Under the pieces are notes generated by a model, which saw nothing but the letters and a program-made list of their open reading frames with translations, was not told the DNA's origin and ran no database searches. From Oscillospiraceae bacterium (GTDB taxonomy: Bacteria; Bacillota; Clostridia; Oscillospirales; Ruminococcaceae): a stretch of DNA of 64,000 nt. The translations under genes were made by a program, and so were the position numbers. The DNA lies in the NCBI GenBank assembly GCA_021201135.1, contig JAJQGT010000006.1, positions 223,254 to 287,253 of the forward strand, written 5' to 3'. Below, in pieces: positions 14,550 through 24,012 of this stretch (positions are counted from its first letter, which is position 1; each line of letters begins with the position of its first letter).

Positions 14550-17243
14550 TTATTCGACCGATTTAAGGGATTCCGCCATATCAATGGCTGATATCTTCTT
14601 TCGCAATATCAGATCGGTTATAATTGCAAACAGTACTACAAGTATAACCGTGAATACGAAGCTCCATGGGCTTATAATTACTTTGAACGAGACCATGTCA
14701 ACTCTTATCTGAGACATGACAAACGCATGTAAGAGTACTCCAAGAGGTAATCCTATGACTATTCCCATGAGAGTGAGAACAATATTCTCTCTGAAAACGT
14801 AATCATTAGTCTCACTCTTTCGGAAACCGATAACTTTGATAGTGGCAATTTCTCTTGCACGTTCGGAGATATTGATATTTCCTAAGTTGAACATGACTAT
14901 CAAAGCAAGTGCGGCGGCACAGAGAAGAATCAGCAGGACAACATAGTTGAGACTCTGCATCATGTTGTCGATCATCTGCCTTGTGTCGTTTACAACGGTA
15001 ACGGTGGAAATGCCATCCATGTTCAGAAGAGCCGCGGAAACACTATAATCGTCGGCATCATCATTGAGTCTGAGCATAAGTGTTGAAGGCTCATATTCTT
15101 CTCCGAAAATCTCTTCATAGGCTTCGCCGGTCATGTAGATATAGTGCTGTACATAATTTTCTACGAGTCCTGAAACAGTGGCTTCAGCTGTTTCGCCTTC
15201 GGTGGTATAGACGGTAATGCTGTCCCCAACATCAACACCGAGCATTGAAGCAAGCTTTTCCGAAACCAGAACCCCGCCATCGGTAGGCAGTGAAATCTCC
15301 TCATCATCTAAGTGGAGACTTATCACATCGCTGAAATGCTCATCATCCGAGATGATATAGTACGCAGTCTTGTAGACATCATTGGCGCTGACGTCTGTCG
15401 AATAGGACATTGAAGTTGCCTGAGAGGAAATTGTGCCTGAAAGCTCATCGGAAATGTTTGCAAGATCCTCTTCTGTAATCTCGTCAGAGAAATTAACTGA
15501 GATATCATAGGTCAGAATGTCGTCAAACTGGAAGTTACCCAAATTGGCGATTGAGTCATTGATTCCGAAGGCAGTGAAGACGAGCGCCGTACATCCGGCA
15601 ATTCCCATAAGCATCATTACCATTCTCTTTTTGAATCGGAAAATGTTGCGGACGGTTACCTTATGCATGAACTTGAGACGTGACCAGATTGGTGTTATCC
15701 TCTCGAGCCATATTCTCTTTCCTGCAGGTGGTGATTTCGGTCTTATAAGGTTTGCCGGTGGGCACTTGAGAGCGCTTCGGCAGGCTATAACAGTTGGACC
15801 CACAGAGCACAGAAGCGACAGCACAAGCGACACTGCGAAATATCCCGCATTGAATATGTAAACAAAGCCTTCGATGTTATAGAGTATGGTATACGCTTTG
15901 ACTATAACAAGAGGGAACAGGAAGCTTCCGGCAAAATATCCGACTACACTTCCTATCACGGCAGCAGTTCCGGAATAGATTATATACTTTGAAAGTATTG
16001 CACCCTTACCGTAGCCTAAAGCGCTCAGTATTCCTATCTGGGTTCTTTCATCGTCTACCATTCTTGTCATTGTGGTTGAGCATACGAGTGCCGCAATCAG
16101 GAAGAAGAATATCGGGAGAAGCCTTGCGACATTGCTGACAATCAGCGAGTCGCTCTCGAATGTCACATAGCCCGAATTGATACTTCTTGTGAAGGTATAG
16201 AGCTCGGGCTCTTCAAGATCGCCAAGCTCGGCTCTTGCGTCAGCGATTTCAGCCTCAGCATCGGCTACTTCAGATTCAAGCTCTGCAACACCATCCTCGT
16301 ATTCTGCAAGACCGTCGTAATACTCAGCCCAAGAATCTTCAAGGTGGATTCCAAGGCTTTCATACTCTTCAAGGATTGTAAGCGCGTCCTGTAGCTCCGC
16401 CCAAGCATCGTCAAGCTCCTGCTGGGCTTCTGCTCTGCTTTCTTCAAGCTCAGCCTCAGCGTCTGCGATTTCGGCTTCGGCATCTGAAACGATTCCGTCA
16501 AAGCGGGAATTTATTATTGCTTCGGTCTCATCCCCTACGAGTTCAGAAAACGAGTCTATCATGTCGTTGTACTCGTCGGTATAAGGGTCGTATTTCTCGG
16601 TGCTTGTAACGTATACTTCCGTGTAGTATTCGCTGTTGAAGCCTTCCTCGGGGATGATTATGAAGCCAGTAACACTTCCGCTTCCCAAGGACGTTGTGCC
16701 TCTCGAGATGTCCAGATACAACGGTGAGCGACAGATTCCAACTATTGTATACTCGGTGTATGCAAACGTATCAAGAGTGTCTTCGTCGTTGCTGTCAGAG
16801 ATGACTATGGTTGTGCCGATGTCATCTTCCGAGAATTCCTGTGAGTCAGCAAGGCCTTCGTTCGCTGATTCCGGCATACGACCCGAGATAAGCTGAGGCT
16901 CGTTTACACCCTCAGTCAGCATCATCGCGTGATAGACGTATTCATCACTGCCTATTTGGGTGATAAAATCGGCATTTATTGAGCCGACTGCGGTTTCTAC
17001 TTCGTCTATTTCCGAAATCTCTTCGATATCTTCGTCTTCGAAGCCTATGGTTGAAATAAGTCTCAGATCGTAAAGCTTAGTCTCTTCGAGATACTCAAAT
17101 TCGACTGCGAGCATTGAGGAACAGGTCTGCCGGAGCCCTGCAAAGAAAGCAACTCCGAGCATGATAATGAGCATTATGGCTATGTATCTGCCCATACTCC
17201 CGGCTATGCTTCTTCTGATGTTTTTACTATAAGCTTTTTTCAT
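14550..17243 (-). CDS. Large FtsX-like ABC transporter permease
   Basis: An 897-residue ABC permease with two FtsX domains. There is one helix near residues 15-35, a large extracellular domain that includes a Glu/Ala-rich coiled coil at about 250-350 (repeated AEAEIADAEAELEESRAE type heptads), a first three-helix FtsX bundle at about 370-500, a second extracellular domain, and a second FtsX bundle at about 780-890. Proteins of this layout do not import solutes; they act in lipid or lipoprotein handling, antimicrobial peptide resistance or mechanical coupling across the envelope. The ATPase gene lies 9 nt upstream on the same strand. The exact role is unknown. Confidence 0.9.
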   Translation of the reverse strand: MKKAYSKNIRRSIAGSMGRYIAIMLIIMLGVAFFAGLRQTCSSMLAVEFEYLEETKLYDLRLISTIGFEDEDIEEISEIDEVETAVGSINADFITQIGSDEYVYHAMMLTEGVNEPQLISGRMPESANEGLADSQEFSEDDIGTTIVISDSNDEDTLDTFAYTEYTIVGICRSPLYLDISRGTTSLGSGSVTGFIIIPEEGFNSEYYTEVYVTSTEKYDPYTDEYNDMIDSFSELVGDETEAIINSRFDGIVSDAEAEIADAEAELEESRAEAQQELDDAWAELQDALTILEEYESLGIHLEDSWAEYYDGLAEYEDGVAELESEVADAEAEIADARAELGDLEEPELYTFTRSINSGYVTFESDSLIVSNVARLLPIFFFLIAALVCSTTMTRMVDDERTQIGILSALGYGKGAILSKYIIYSGTAAVIGSVVGYFAGSFLFPLVIVKAYTILYNIEGFVYIFNAGYFAVSLVLSLLCSVGPTVIACRSALKCPPANLIRPKSPPAGKRIWLERITPIWSRLKFMHKVTVRNIFRFKKRMVMMLMGIAGCTALVFTAFGINDSIANLGNFQFDDILTYDISVNFSDEITEEDLANISDELSGTISSQATSMSYSTDVSANDVYKTAYYIISDDEHFSDVISLHLDDEEISLPTDGGVLVSEKLASMLGVDVGDSITVYTTEGETAEATVSGLVENYVQHYIYMTGEAYEEIFGEEYEPSTLMLRLNDDADDYSVSAALLNMDGISTVTVVNDTRQMIDNMMQSLNYVVLLILLCAAALALIVMFNLGNINISERAREIATIKVIGFRKSETNDYVFRENIVLTLMGIVIGLPLGVLLHAFVMSQIRVDMVSFKVIISPWSFVFTVILVVLFAIITDLILRKKISAIDMAESLKSVE

Positions 17244-17252
17244 ATCGGTCTG

Positions 17253-17957
17253 TCACCACTCAATATTCTCGACGGGAACGACATGGTCGTTCAGCTTGAC
17301 CGAATGAATGGTTCCGCTCTTGACACGAATGATTCTGTCCGCCATTGCTGAAAGAGCAGAGTTATGAGTTATGATGACAACTGTCATGCCGTCATTACGA
17401 CAGCAATCCTGCAAGAGCTTTAGGATGGATTTACCTGTCTCATAATCAAGGGCGCCGGTAGGCTCATCGCATAGTAGTAGCTTCGGCTTTTTGGCAAGTG
17501 CTCGGGCTATAGAAACTCTCTGCTGTTCTCCGCCGGAAAGCTGTGCCGGGAAGTTCTCGAGTCTGTGGGAAAGCCCGACAGCCGTCAAGGCTTCCTTTGC
17601 CGGGATCGGGTCTTTGCAGAGCTGAGAGGCAATTTCGACATTCTCAAGTGCTGTAAGATTCGGTATCAGGTTGTAAAACTGAAATACAAAGCCGATATCA
17701 TGGCGGCGATAGTTGACGAGGTCGTCTTTTTTGAGACTGCCGACGTCGTTACCGTCCATAATTACATTTCCGCTTGTAAGGGTGTCCATTCCGCCGAGGA
17801 TATTAAGAAGTGTTGTCTTCCCCGCTCCCGACTCTCCGACTATTACGCAGACCTCGCCTTTTTCAATCGTAAAGCTTGCTTCCGACAAGGCTTTTACTTC
17901 AACGTCGCCTGTTTTATATATCTTTGTTACTTTATCAAATTCAATAAATGAACTCAT
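17253..17957 (-). CDS. ABC transporter ATP-binding protein (MacB/LolD type)
   Basis: A 234-residue ATPase of the LolD/MacB class. It has Walker [10 protein letters not shown] (about 38-46), Q-loop FVFQFYN, signature LSGGEQQRV, Walker [13 protein letters not shown] and switch histidine ITHN, so it should be fully active. It energises the large FtsX permease 9 nt downstream. ATG 17957 follows AGGAGTG. No two-component genes are adjacent, unlike many bacitracin-type systems. Confidence 0.95.
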   Translation of the reverse strand: MSSFIEFDKVTKIYKTGDVEVKALSEASFTIEKGEVCVIVGESGAGKTTLLNILGGMDTLTSGNVIMDGNDVGSLKKDDLVNYRRHDIGFVFQFYNLIPNLTALENVEIASQLCKDPIPAKEALTAVGLSHRLENFPAQLSGGEQQRVSIARALAKKPKLLLCDEPTGALDYETGKSILKLLQDCCRNDGMTVVIITHNSALSAMADRIIRVKSGTIHSVKLNDHVVPVENIEW

Positions 17958-18040
17958 AGTATCACTCCTGATTTTTCTGTCAATTCTATTTTATCTTATT
18001 TAGATTTGTCTTTTATGAATGTATTGTGTGAGGGCGATGA

Positions 18041-18107
18041 AATAGGAAATGGAATTAATACATTTTATCTCCGACTGTCGAATTAAAATTATTTTGGATT
18101 TCCTATT
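18041..18107. repeat. Inverted repeat spanning the cysK upstream region
   Basis: AATAGGAAAT (18041-18050) is the exact reverse complement of ATTTCCTATT (18098-18107); the right arm touches the cysK -35 box. It could be a pair of regulator sites or coincidence. Confidence 0.35.
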
Positions 18108-18134
18108 GACAGAGATAGCAACTTGTGATATAAT
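18106..18134 (+). promoter_or_regulatory. Promoter of cysK
   Basis: TTGACA (18106-18111), 17-bp spacer, TATAAT (18129-18134): full consensus. A strong promoter of this kind is usually held by a repressor. Confidence 0.85.
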
Positions 18135-18148
18135 GCCTACAAAGCTGA

Positions 18149-18170
18149 TAGGTTTTAACTCAGTAAAACT
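18149..18170 (+). promoter_or_regulatory. Imperfect palindrome in the cysK leader, possible Rrf2 operator
   Basis: GGTTTTA (18151-18157), 6 bp, TAAAACT (18164-18170) lies between the predicted transcript start and the ribosome site. The octamer TAGGTTTT (18149-18156) recurs at 19606-19613 at the -35 of the Rrf2 gene. Confidence 0.35.
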
Positions 18171-18187
18171 CTAAGGAGGAAAATGTG

Positions 18188-19117
18188 ATGACAGTATACA
18201 ACAGCATAACCGATTTGGTAGGAGGAACTCCCCTGCTCAGACTCAATAACTTTTTGAAGTCAGACAATTACTGCGCTGATATTCTCGCAAAGCTTGAATA
18301 TCTGAACCCTGCGGGAAGCGTTAAGGACAGAGTCGCAAGAGCTATGATTGATAATGCGGAAGCAGGCGGCGAATTGAAAGAAGGCTCTGTAATCATTGAA
18401 CCGACAAGCGGCAACACGGGAATCGGTCTTGCGGCGATTGCGGCATCAAGAGGCTACAGAATTATTCTCACGATGCCGGAAACGATGAGCGTTGAGAGAA
18501 GAAGCCTTCTCAAGGCTTACGGTGCGGAAATTGTCCTGACAGACGGCTCCAAAGGCATGAAGGGCGCTATCGAAAAGGCTGATGAGCTTGCTAAGTCAAT
18601 TCCGAACAGCTATATTCCCGGGCAGTTTGTGAATCCCGCGAATCCTACAGCTCATTTTGAGACAACGGGTCCCGAAATCTGGAACGACACCGACGGCAAG
18701 GTTGATATCTTCGTAGCGGGTGTCGGAACCGGAGGAACTGTAAGCGGTGTCGGAAAGTACTTAAAGAGCAGAAATCCGGATGTTAAGGTAGTGGCGGTTG
18801 AACCTGCGGGCTCCCCTGTTCTTTCGAAAGGCGTTGCGGGAAAGCACGGTCTTCAGGGAATCGGTGCGGGGTTTGTGCCGGATACGCTCGACACAAGCAT
18901 ATATGACGAAATTATCACCATCACCGAAGATGAAGCTTATGAAGCCGGAAGAAAGCTTGCAAGGTCCGAAGGAATACTGGTTGGAATCACCTCGGGAGCC
19001 GCGGTTCATGCCGCTTCTATCCTGGCAAAGCGTCCCGAAAACGAAGGAAAAGTAATCGTTGTGCTTCTCCCCGACACCGGCGACAGATATCTGTCAACTC
19101 CGATGTTCGCGGAATAA
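18188..19117 (+). CDS. cysK: Cysteine synthase A (O-acetylserine sulfhydrylase)
   Basis: CysK is the cytoplasmic PLP enzyme that makes cysteine from O-acetylserine and sulfide. The 309-residue protein has the PLP lysine in [11 protein letters not shown] (about 35-45), the substrate loop TSGNTG (about 70-75), the phosphate-binding loop GVGTGGT (about 178-184) and the C-terminal ITSGAAV. The ATG at 18188 is 9 nt after AAGGAGG; the GTG immediately before is a less likely start. It is convergent with an Rrf2-type regulator that ends 19 bp away, a common pairing for cysteine metabolism in Firmicutes. Confidence 0.96.
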   Translation: MTVYNSITDLVGGTPLLRLNNFLKSDNYCADILAKLEYLNPAGSVKDRVARAMIDNAEAGGELKEGSVIIEPTSGNTGIGLAAIAASRGYRIILTMPETMSVERRSLLKAYGAEIVLTDGSKGMKGAIEKADELAKSIPNSYIPGQFVNPANPTAHFETTGPEIWNDTDGKVDIFVAGVGTGGTVSGVGKYLKSRNPDVKVVAVEPAGSPVLSKGVAGKHGLQGIGAGFVPDTLDTSIYDEIITITEDEAYEAGRKLARSEGILVGITSGAAVHAASILAKRPENEGKVIVVLLPDTGDRYLSTPMFAE

Positions 19118-19120
19118 ACC

Positions 19121-19155
19121 AAAACCGTCTGCTGGATTACGGCAGGCGGTTTTCG
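19121..19155. terminator. Bidirectional terminator between cysK and the Rrf2 gene
   Basis: AAACCGTCTGC (19122-19132) pairs with GCAGGCGGTTT (19142-19152), one G-T pair, with T/A-rich flanks on both strands. The stop codon of the Rrf2 gene lies in the loop. Confidence 0.8.
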
Positions 19156-19556
19156 TTATTCATGATGTCCTGTAGCGTTATACCGTCAAGATAGTCGGTT
19201 ATCGCTTTGTATAGCCCCTGCCAGACAGGGAGAGTCGGGCAGATATCTTTGCGTTTGCACTCTATCGGGTCGCATTCGAGGCAGGAAACGGGGGCGAGAC
19301 TTCCCTCTGTAAGTCTTAAAATCTCCCCTACCGTGTATTTGTCGGGAGTCTGGGAGAGTCTGTAGCCGCCCTGATATCCTCTGTTGGTCCTGAGTACATC
19401 TGCGCCGTTAAATGCGGGGACTATCTGCTCGAGATATTTTTTCGAGATGTTCTGCCTTTCGGCAATGTCTTTGAGGGAAACATAGCCATCGCCCTGATTC
19501 TCGGCGAGATCAACGAGCATCCGAAGAGCGTATCTGCCTTTTGTCGATATTTTCAT
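19137..19556 (-). CDS. Rrf2-family regulator with four-cysteine motif (IscR/CymR-like)
   Basis: A 139-residue Rrf2 protein. It has a winged HTH at 1-60 (MKISTKGRYALRMLVDLAE, then SLKDIAERQNISKKYLEQIV), a dimerisation helix, and a cysteine segment CLECDPIECKRKDIC. IscR-type proteins use three such cysteines for a [2Fe-2S] cluster, whereas CymR, the cysteine repressor, lacks them. This protein could therefore sense iron-sulfur status, cysteine supply or both. ATG 19556 follows AGGTGG; the earlier GTG lies inside that ribosome site. It is convergent with cysK and shares an octamer with the cysK leader, which supports control of cysK. Confidence 0.9.
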   Translation of the reverse strand: MKISTKGRYALRMLVDLAENQGDGYVSLKDIAERQNISKKYLEQIVPAFNGADVLRTNRGYQGGYRLSQTPDKYTVGEILRLTEGSLAPVSCLECDPIECKRKDICPTLPVWQGLYKAITDYLDGITLQDIMNNENRLP

Positions 19557-19587
19557 AGTCGGTACCACCTGTATTTTCGATACTCTA

Positions 19588-19616
19588 ATAATAACATATA
19601 TTCAGTAGGTTTTCAA
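19588..19616 (-). promoter_or_regulatory. Promoter of the Rrf2-family gene
   Basis: Minus strand TTGAAA (19611-19616), 17-bp spacer, TATTAT (19588-19593), about 30 bp before the start codon. Confidence 0.65.
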
Positions 19617-19647
19617 TCTCTTTTTTATAAAAATCACTTGAAATAGA

Positions 19648-19680
19648 TTGCCGCACGGAGTGGATAGCCCCGTGCGGCAA
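19648..19680 (-). terminator. Strong hairpin after the MacB permease gene
   Basis: TTGCCGCACGG (19648-19658) pairs perfectly with CCGTGCGGCAA (19670-19680). The run after the stem on the minus strand is T-rich but interrupted, so termination efficiency is uncertain. Confidence 0.5.
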
Positions 19681-19719
19681 ACATATATGGATAGAGGTAC
19701 TGACTCTGACTGGCAAAAA

Positions 19720-21132
19720 TTATTCGTTCTTGATGGCTTCGAGTGCTGAAAGGCGGGTCGCTCTGATTGCGGGATAAAGTCCTGAGACTATACCTACTGC
19801 AATCGCCAAAAGCACTGCGACGCCGTCAAGCCATGGTGGAATTACGGAAAGCGCAGAGGTGGAGGCGTCAATTCCGAGCATCGACATTCCGCCTGCGCTT
19901 GCCAAGTAGTTTACAGCCGCTGAGGCTCCATAGCTGAATATTACGCCTAAAACTCCTCCGACAGCGCCGATTATGCCGGCTTCAATCAGAAACATGCTTC
20001 TTATGTCCGAAAGCTTGCACCCGAGAACCTTCATAATGCCTATCTCTCTGGTTCTTTCGTAGATGGACATTACCATTGTGTTGGCGATACTGATGGCCGC
20101 TACGATGAACGCTACGACGCCGATGGCACCTAGGATTGCTCTTAAGAACTTGGTCTGATCCTGAAGCTGGGTCAGGTATTCCATCGAAGAATAGGTCTCA
20201 TAGCCCATTTCGTTGAGCTTGGCTTCCACGCCCTGAACATACTTTGAATCTTCGACCAGAACGATCGCCTCATCGTAGATATTCTGGCGGTTGTCCTCAG
20301 TGCTTTCTATGTCCGTTGGTGTGTATTCATAGCCATAATACTTTGCTTGGTTTTCCTCAAACTCAAGGGCAAGGCTGAAAACACCGTTTACATCCATATA
20401 GGCATAAGTCTCATAGTTACCGCTTTCGTTATATGCAAGTATACCCACGCAGTTGCCGTCGACAAGATCAATCTTTGGTTTTGAAGTATCAACAGCACTT
20501 TCGCCATAGGACCAATACCATGTAAACTGGTATGTGTGATTACTGCCTACAGGGTTAAATGGCAATTCGTCGTCTTCTGTTATCGTCTTCCACCATATCT
20601 CGTCTTCCTCGCGCATTGTGTAGAAGTAAAAAGGCATGGCGTAGGTCATTACAAAGTTGGTTGTCCCTACATCGCTCTCGTCAAGAAGTCTGCCATAGAG
20701 TATTTCATAGCCCATATCTGCCATTGAAGCGGCGTCTATGCCTATAATCGACATTGAAGAGCACTTTTCGGTGTTGTCCATTATGAGATAACCCCAGTAG
20801 TAGTAATACGGGGAAACCACCTGAACATGGTCTATTTCGCTTATTTCTTCGATGGCGATGTTATCAAGAACAACGTTCGATTCTGTATAGACGTATGTAC
20901 CGCTGTCTTCGTCATACTGATACGAACCGCCATAGGAATAGATGGTTATCTGCTTAAGGTTTGAATAGGAGCTTATCTGGTCTTCGAAGCCCTTATTCAT
21001 ACCGATGCCTATCGAAAGCATTATAACGACTGCCGCCGTGCCGATTACAACTCCGAGGACGGTGAGCATACTTCTGGCTTTACGTCTTAGAAAGTTGGAA
21101 AGGGCAAATCTTACGATATCCGTTTTTCTCAT
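19720..21132 (-). CDS. MacB-type ABC transporter permease
   Basis: A 470-residue permease with the MacB layout: one N-terminal helix (RKARSMLTVLGVVIGTAAVV, about 14-40), a large extracellular domain (about 45-325, unusually Tyr-rich), then three helices carrying the FtsX core (ERTREIGIMKVLGCKLSDI and a final GLYPAIRATRLSALEAI). ATG 21132 follows AAGGAGGG. It is the last gene of a three-gene operon (ATPase, secreted partner, permease), where the secreted partner takes the place that a membrane-fusion protein holds in MacAB or YknXYZ systems. Substrate unknown; export or envelope-stress function is inferred. Confidence 0.9.
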   Translation of the reverse strand: MRKTDIVRFALSNFLRRKARSMLTVLGVVIGTAAVVIMLSIGIGMNKGFEDQISSYSNLKQITIYSYGGSYQYDEDSGTYVYTESNVVLDNIAIEEISEIDHVQVVSPYYYYWGYLIMDNTEKCSSMSIIGIDAASMADMGYEILYGRLLDESDVGTTNFVMTYAMPFYFYTMREEDEIWWKTITEDDELPFNPVGSNHTYQFTWYWSYGESAVDTSKPKIDLVDGNCVGILAYNESGNYETYAYMDVNGVFSLALEFEENQAKYYGYEYTPTDIESTEDNRQNIYDEAIVLVEDSKYVQGVEAKLNEMGYETYSSMEYLTQLQDQTKFLRAILGAIGVVAFIVAAISIANTMVMSIYERTREIGIMKVLGCKLSDIRSMFLIEAGIIGAVGGVLGVIFSYGASAAVNYLASAGGMSMLGIDASTSALSVIPPWLDGVAVLLAIAVGIVSGLYPAIRATRLSALEAIKNE

Positions 21133-21167
21133 AATCAGTCATCCCTCCTTATAGGGAAAAGCGGAAT

Positions 21168-23030
21168 TTATTCATCATCGTCGTCATCGTCATCATCAAG
21201 ACCGTCAAGAAGCGCCTTCTTTTTTCTGTTCCTGATAACAGCGACTACTACAACTATAATCACGATTACCACTATTCCGGCTCCGACGCCGATAGCAATC
21301 TTAGCAACGGTGCTGAGACTGCTTTCTGAAACGTCGCTTGAATCTGCATCTACAGCAAACTCGTCATCGAAATAATAATCATCGCCCATATAGCTTGAAT
21401 CATCGAAGTAGGTTGTCTCCTGCTCTTCACATATAAGGACATCGAATTCGTATTCGAGGGTGTGCTCTGCACCCGACTCATCCTCAAACGAGAACGTGAG
21501 GATTGCTGTCTTTGTCTCCCCTATTGCGTCCGGGTCATTCGGGTAAATCATGCCGCTGAAATAGTCATAGCTTGATGCACTGAGGGTGCCGTAGTATTCG
21601 GTTGCCATGTAGAAGTCTCCGCCGACACCGATTGTGAGGCTAGACATTGCAGTCTTAGACTTATTGAAGAACTGGAAGTAGATACTGCAGCCCTGAGAGC
21701 CATAACACTCCGTCGGCGGATCCCACTCCATAAGTTCAAATTTGATAGCCTGTGAAACCTGCAGGTTGATTGTAATCGAGTTACTGCTTGCGGAGTAGTT
21801 TGTGCCGTTGTCATACTCGAAATCATATTGAATGGTTATGGGATATGTACCCGCACCGGCTGTGGCACTGGTCTTAAGCTTGATTGAATACTCCATTTCG
21901 CCGTCGGTTGGTATTTCCTCTGTGTAGAAGGAAGTTGTTCCGTCGATAGCTGAGAAGATATTGGTGCTTGTGGTCGAATTACTGCTACTTGCGGTCTCGA
22001 CATCGACAGTCATATTCTTGATAGCCTTGTCGTGACTGGTGTTGCGGAGAGTGAAGGTAAGAGTGAACTCCTCTCCCGACTCGACTGTGTCGACATCAAT
22101 GGTATAGCCGGAAACGATAACCTTTGGTTCGAGAGACTTCTCGCCCGATACTTCGGTTGCTTCTGACTTTTCGGTGGCTCTCAAGTAGATATTGAAGTTC
22201 TCAGTGTGCTCGTTTCCGCTCGTGTCGGTATAGGTTACCGTTGCCTGTAGTGTGTGCTGAGCGGACGGATATTCCGGGAAGACGACCGGGAATGTTGCGG
22301 TGATAGTATCTCCGCCGACAACGGTTCCGCAATCGACGGTGTCGGTGTAGGTATTGAGAACGAGACCTCCGAGGCTTGAAAGAACGACTTTGACGTTATT
22401 TGCGGTGTAGCCGGTGTTGTTCTCCAAGCTTAATGTAAGCTTGGTTGACAGATTTGACTTGCCTTTGCCTTCGGGAATGGATGCTCCGGTCAGGGTGAAG
22501 CTTGGCGTGTCATTATCTTCGTTGAGGGTTACTTCGGAAGCTTCAACGTCGATATTGAAGGTTCTTGAATCGGTAACGACCGAGCCCGATTTTGATGTAC
22601 AGGTTACGGTGAGGGTAACCTGATATCTGCCGGATTCAAGGGAGCTGTCGGAAAGAACGGTTACGGAATTGTAGCCGCTGTGAAGCTCCTGCTCGGCAAG
22701 GTATCCCTCGAAGCTGAAACCGGTTCCCGATACGGAAGCCGTTACCTGAGCGGTTGAATCCCAGGTGGCATAGCTATATGTACCGTAGGTGTATTCATAG
22801 TTCAGGGTAGCATTACTTGAAAGAGTAAATCCTATTGTGAATGTGTCACCGGCGTTTATCGACTGACTGCTGACTGTGGGATTCTGGATGGTTACGCCGT
22901 ATGTAGTGGTGATTGTGGGAGTGTTGTTGACTGTGGTGTTGTCTTCGCCGTCTTCATCCGCAAAAACTCCCAACGGAAGAATGCTCATAACGAGTAAAAG
23001 GCTTAGCATAATGCTTATTATCTTTTTCAT
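21168..23030 (-). CDS. Secreted, C-terminally anchored partner of the ABC system
   Basis: A 620-residue protein with a signal peptide (residues 1-24, ending LPLGVFA). It contains several beta-sandwich repeats with the sequence style of CARDB/NEW3 or S-layer-associated domains: phrases such as ESGEEFTLTFTLRNTS and GKSNLSTKLTLSLENNTG recur. A hydrophobic anchor lies at about 577-600 (IAIGVGAGIVVIVIIVVVVAVI), followed by RNRKKK and an Asp-only tail. This gives an outside-facing protein fixed by one helix, encoded between the ATPase and permease genes. It probably docks on the permease extracellularly. It has no coiled-coil or lipoyl domain, so it is not a classical MacA. Confidence 0.75.
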   Translation of the reverse strand: MKKIISIMLSLLLVMSILPLGVFADEDGEDNTTVNNTPTITTTYGVTIQNPTVSSQSINAGDTFTIGFTLSSNATLNYEYTYGTYSYATWDSTAQVTASVSGTGFSFEGYLAEQELHSGYNSVTVLSDSSLESGRYQVTLTVTCTSKSGSVVTDSRTFNIDVEASEVTLNEDNDTPSFTLTGASIPEGKGKSNLSTKLTLSLENNTGYTANNVKVVLSSLGGLVLNTYTDTVDCGTVVGGDTITATFPVVFPEYPSAQHTLQATVTYTDTSGNEHTENFNIYLRATEKSEATEVSGEKSLEPKVIVSGYTIDVDTVESGEEFTLTFTLRNTSHDKAIKNMTVDVETASSSNSTTSTNIFSAIDGTTSFYTEEIPTDGEMEYSIKLKTSATAGAGTYPITIQYDFEYDNGTNYSASSNSITINLQVSQAIKFELMEWDPPTECYGSQGCSIYFQFFNKSKTAMSSLTIGVGGDFYMATEYYGTLSASSYDYFSGMIYPNDPDAIGETKTAILTFSFEDESGAEHTLEYEFDVLICEEQETTYFDDSSYMGDDYYFDDEFAVDADSSDVSESSLSTVAKIAIGVGAGIVVIVIIVVVVAVIRNRKKKALLDGLDDDDDDDDE

Positions 23031-23056
23031 GATTCATTGTCCTCTCTTTGCTTACT

Positions 23057-23935
23057 TTATACTGACTCGGCAGCCTTGATTATTTCGGAGGCTTCCGTGG
23101 AACCGACCGCTATTTGCTTTGAACGGTTATCTTCTACGTCGGAGATTACTCCGTCGGTGATGTGGTAGATTTTATCGGCATACGCCGCAATTTCGACATC
23201 GTGGGTTACTATGACCAAGGTCTGATGGTTCTCTCTTGACATAGAGACCATCATTTCCATTACTTCGATTGTGGTTCTTGTGTCAAGGTTTCCTGTGGGT
23301 TCGTCTGCAAAGACTATCTTTGGCTTCGCTACAAACGCTCTCGCTATGCCAACTCTCTGTTGCTGACCGCCGGACATCTGCGTTGGTTTGTGCTTCATTC
23401 TCTTCCCAAGTCCGACGAGCCGGAGCATTTCTTTGGCACGCTTGGTCCTGTCTTTACGTTTGACCCCCGCAAATGCCAGAGGCATACTGACATTATCTAT
23501 GGCGTTCTGAGTTGGGAGAAGATTGTACGACTGAAAGACAAAGCCCATGTTCTTTTGCCGGAACACTGCAAGCTTTCGCTCGCTCATCTTGTCCACTCGT
23601 TCGCCGAAAATTGTTACCGAACCCTTTGTGGGCTTCTCGAGTCCCGCCATCAGGTTCAGAAGCGTCGATTTTCCGGAGCCGGACGTTCCCAGAAGGCAGA
23701 CAATTTCGTCTTCATAGATCGTCAGGTTTACATTATATAAAGCTCTCACTTTTTCTTTTCCGATTACGAAAACCTTCGATAAATCCTGAATTATTATTGC
23801 CGGCTTTTTGGATTCGTTTTCCGCAGGAATTTCGGCTGTATTTTTCGCTTGCGTTTGTCTGATCGCCAGCCCGGCAATCTTGTCGGGAGTATTTGTTGAT
23901 ACTTCACGCAGGTTGAAGTTTAATCCGTCATCCAT
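23057..23935 (-). CDS. ABC transporter ATP-binding protein (MacB/LolD type)
   Basis: A 292-residue ATPase. It has Walker A GTSGSGKST, Q-loop FVFQSYN, signature MSGGQQQRV, Walker B IVFADEPTGNLD and IVTHD. It carries an unusual hydrophilic N-terminal extension of about 45 residues before the ABC domain and about 30 residues after it. ATG 23935 is preceded by AAGGAAGGAA. It heads the operon with the anchored secreted protein and the MacB permease. Confidence 0.94.
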   Translation of the reverse strand: MDDGLNFNLREVSTNTPDKIAGLAIRQTQAKNTAEIPAENESKKPAIIIQDLSKVFVIGKEKVRALYNVNLTIYEDEIVCLLGTSGSGKSTLLNLMAGLEKPTKGSVTIFGERVDKMSERKLAVFRQKNMGFVFQSYNLLPTQNAIDNVSMPLAFAGVKRKDRTKRAKEMLRLVGLGKRMKHKPTQMSGGQQQRVGIARAFVAKPKIVFADEPTGNLDTRTTIEVMEMMVSMSRENHQTLVIVTHDVEIAAYADKIYHITDGVISDVEDNRSKQIAVGSTEASEIIKAAESV

Positions 23936-23970
23936 CCACTATTCCTTCCTTTCTTCCTTGTGCTGTAAAC

Positions 23971-23999
23971 ATTATAGGTTATTTTCCGTTCAATTTCAA
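23971..23999 (-). promoter_or_regulatory. Promoter of the ABC operon
   Basis: Minus strand TTGAAA (23994-23999), 17-bp spacer, TATAAT (23971-23976), about 35 bp before the ATPase gene. Confidence 0.75.
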
Positions 24000-24012
24000 T
24001 ATTTACGGAGAA

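Noticed and set aside
13073-14550. RiPP cluster around the radical SAM enzyme
   Set aside because: No short precursor-peptide ORF with a plausible leader, peptidase or RiPP recognition domain was found beside it.
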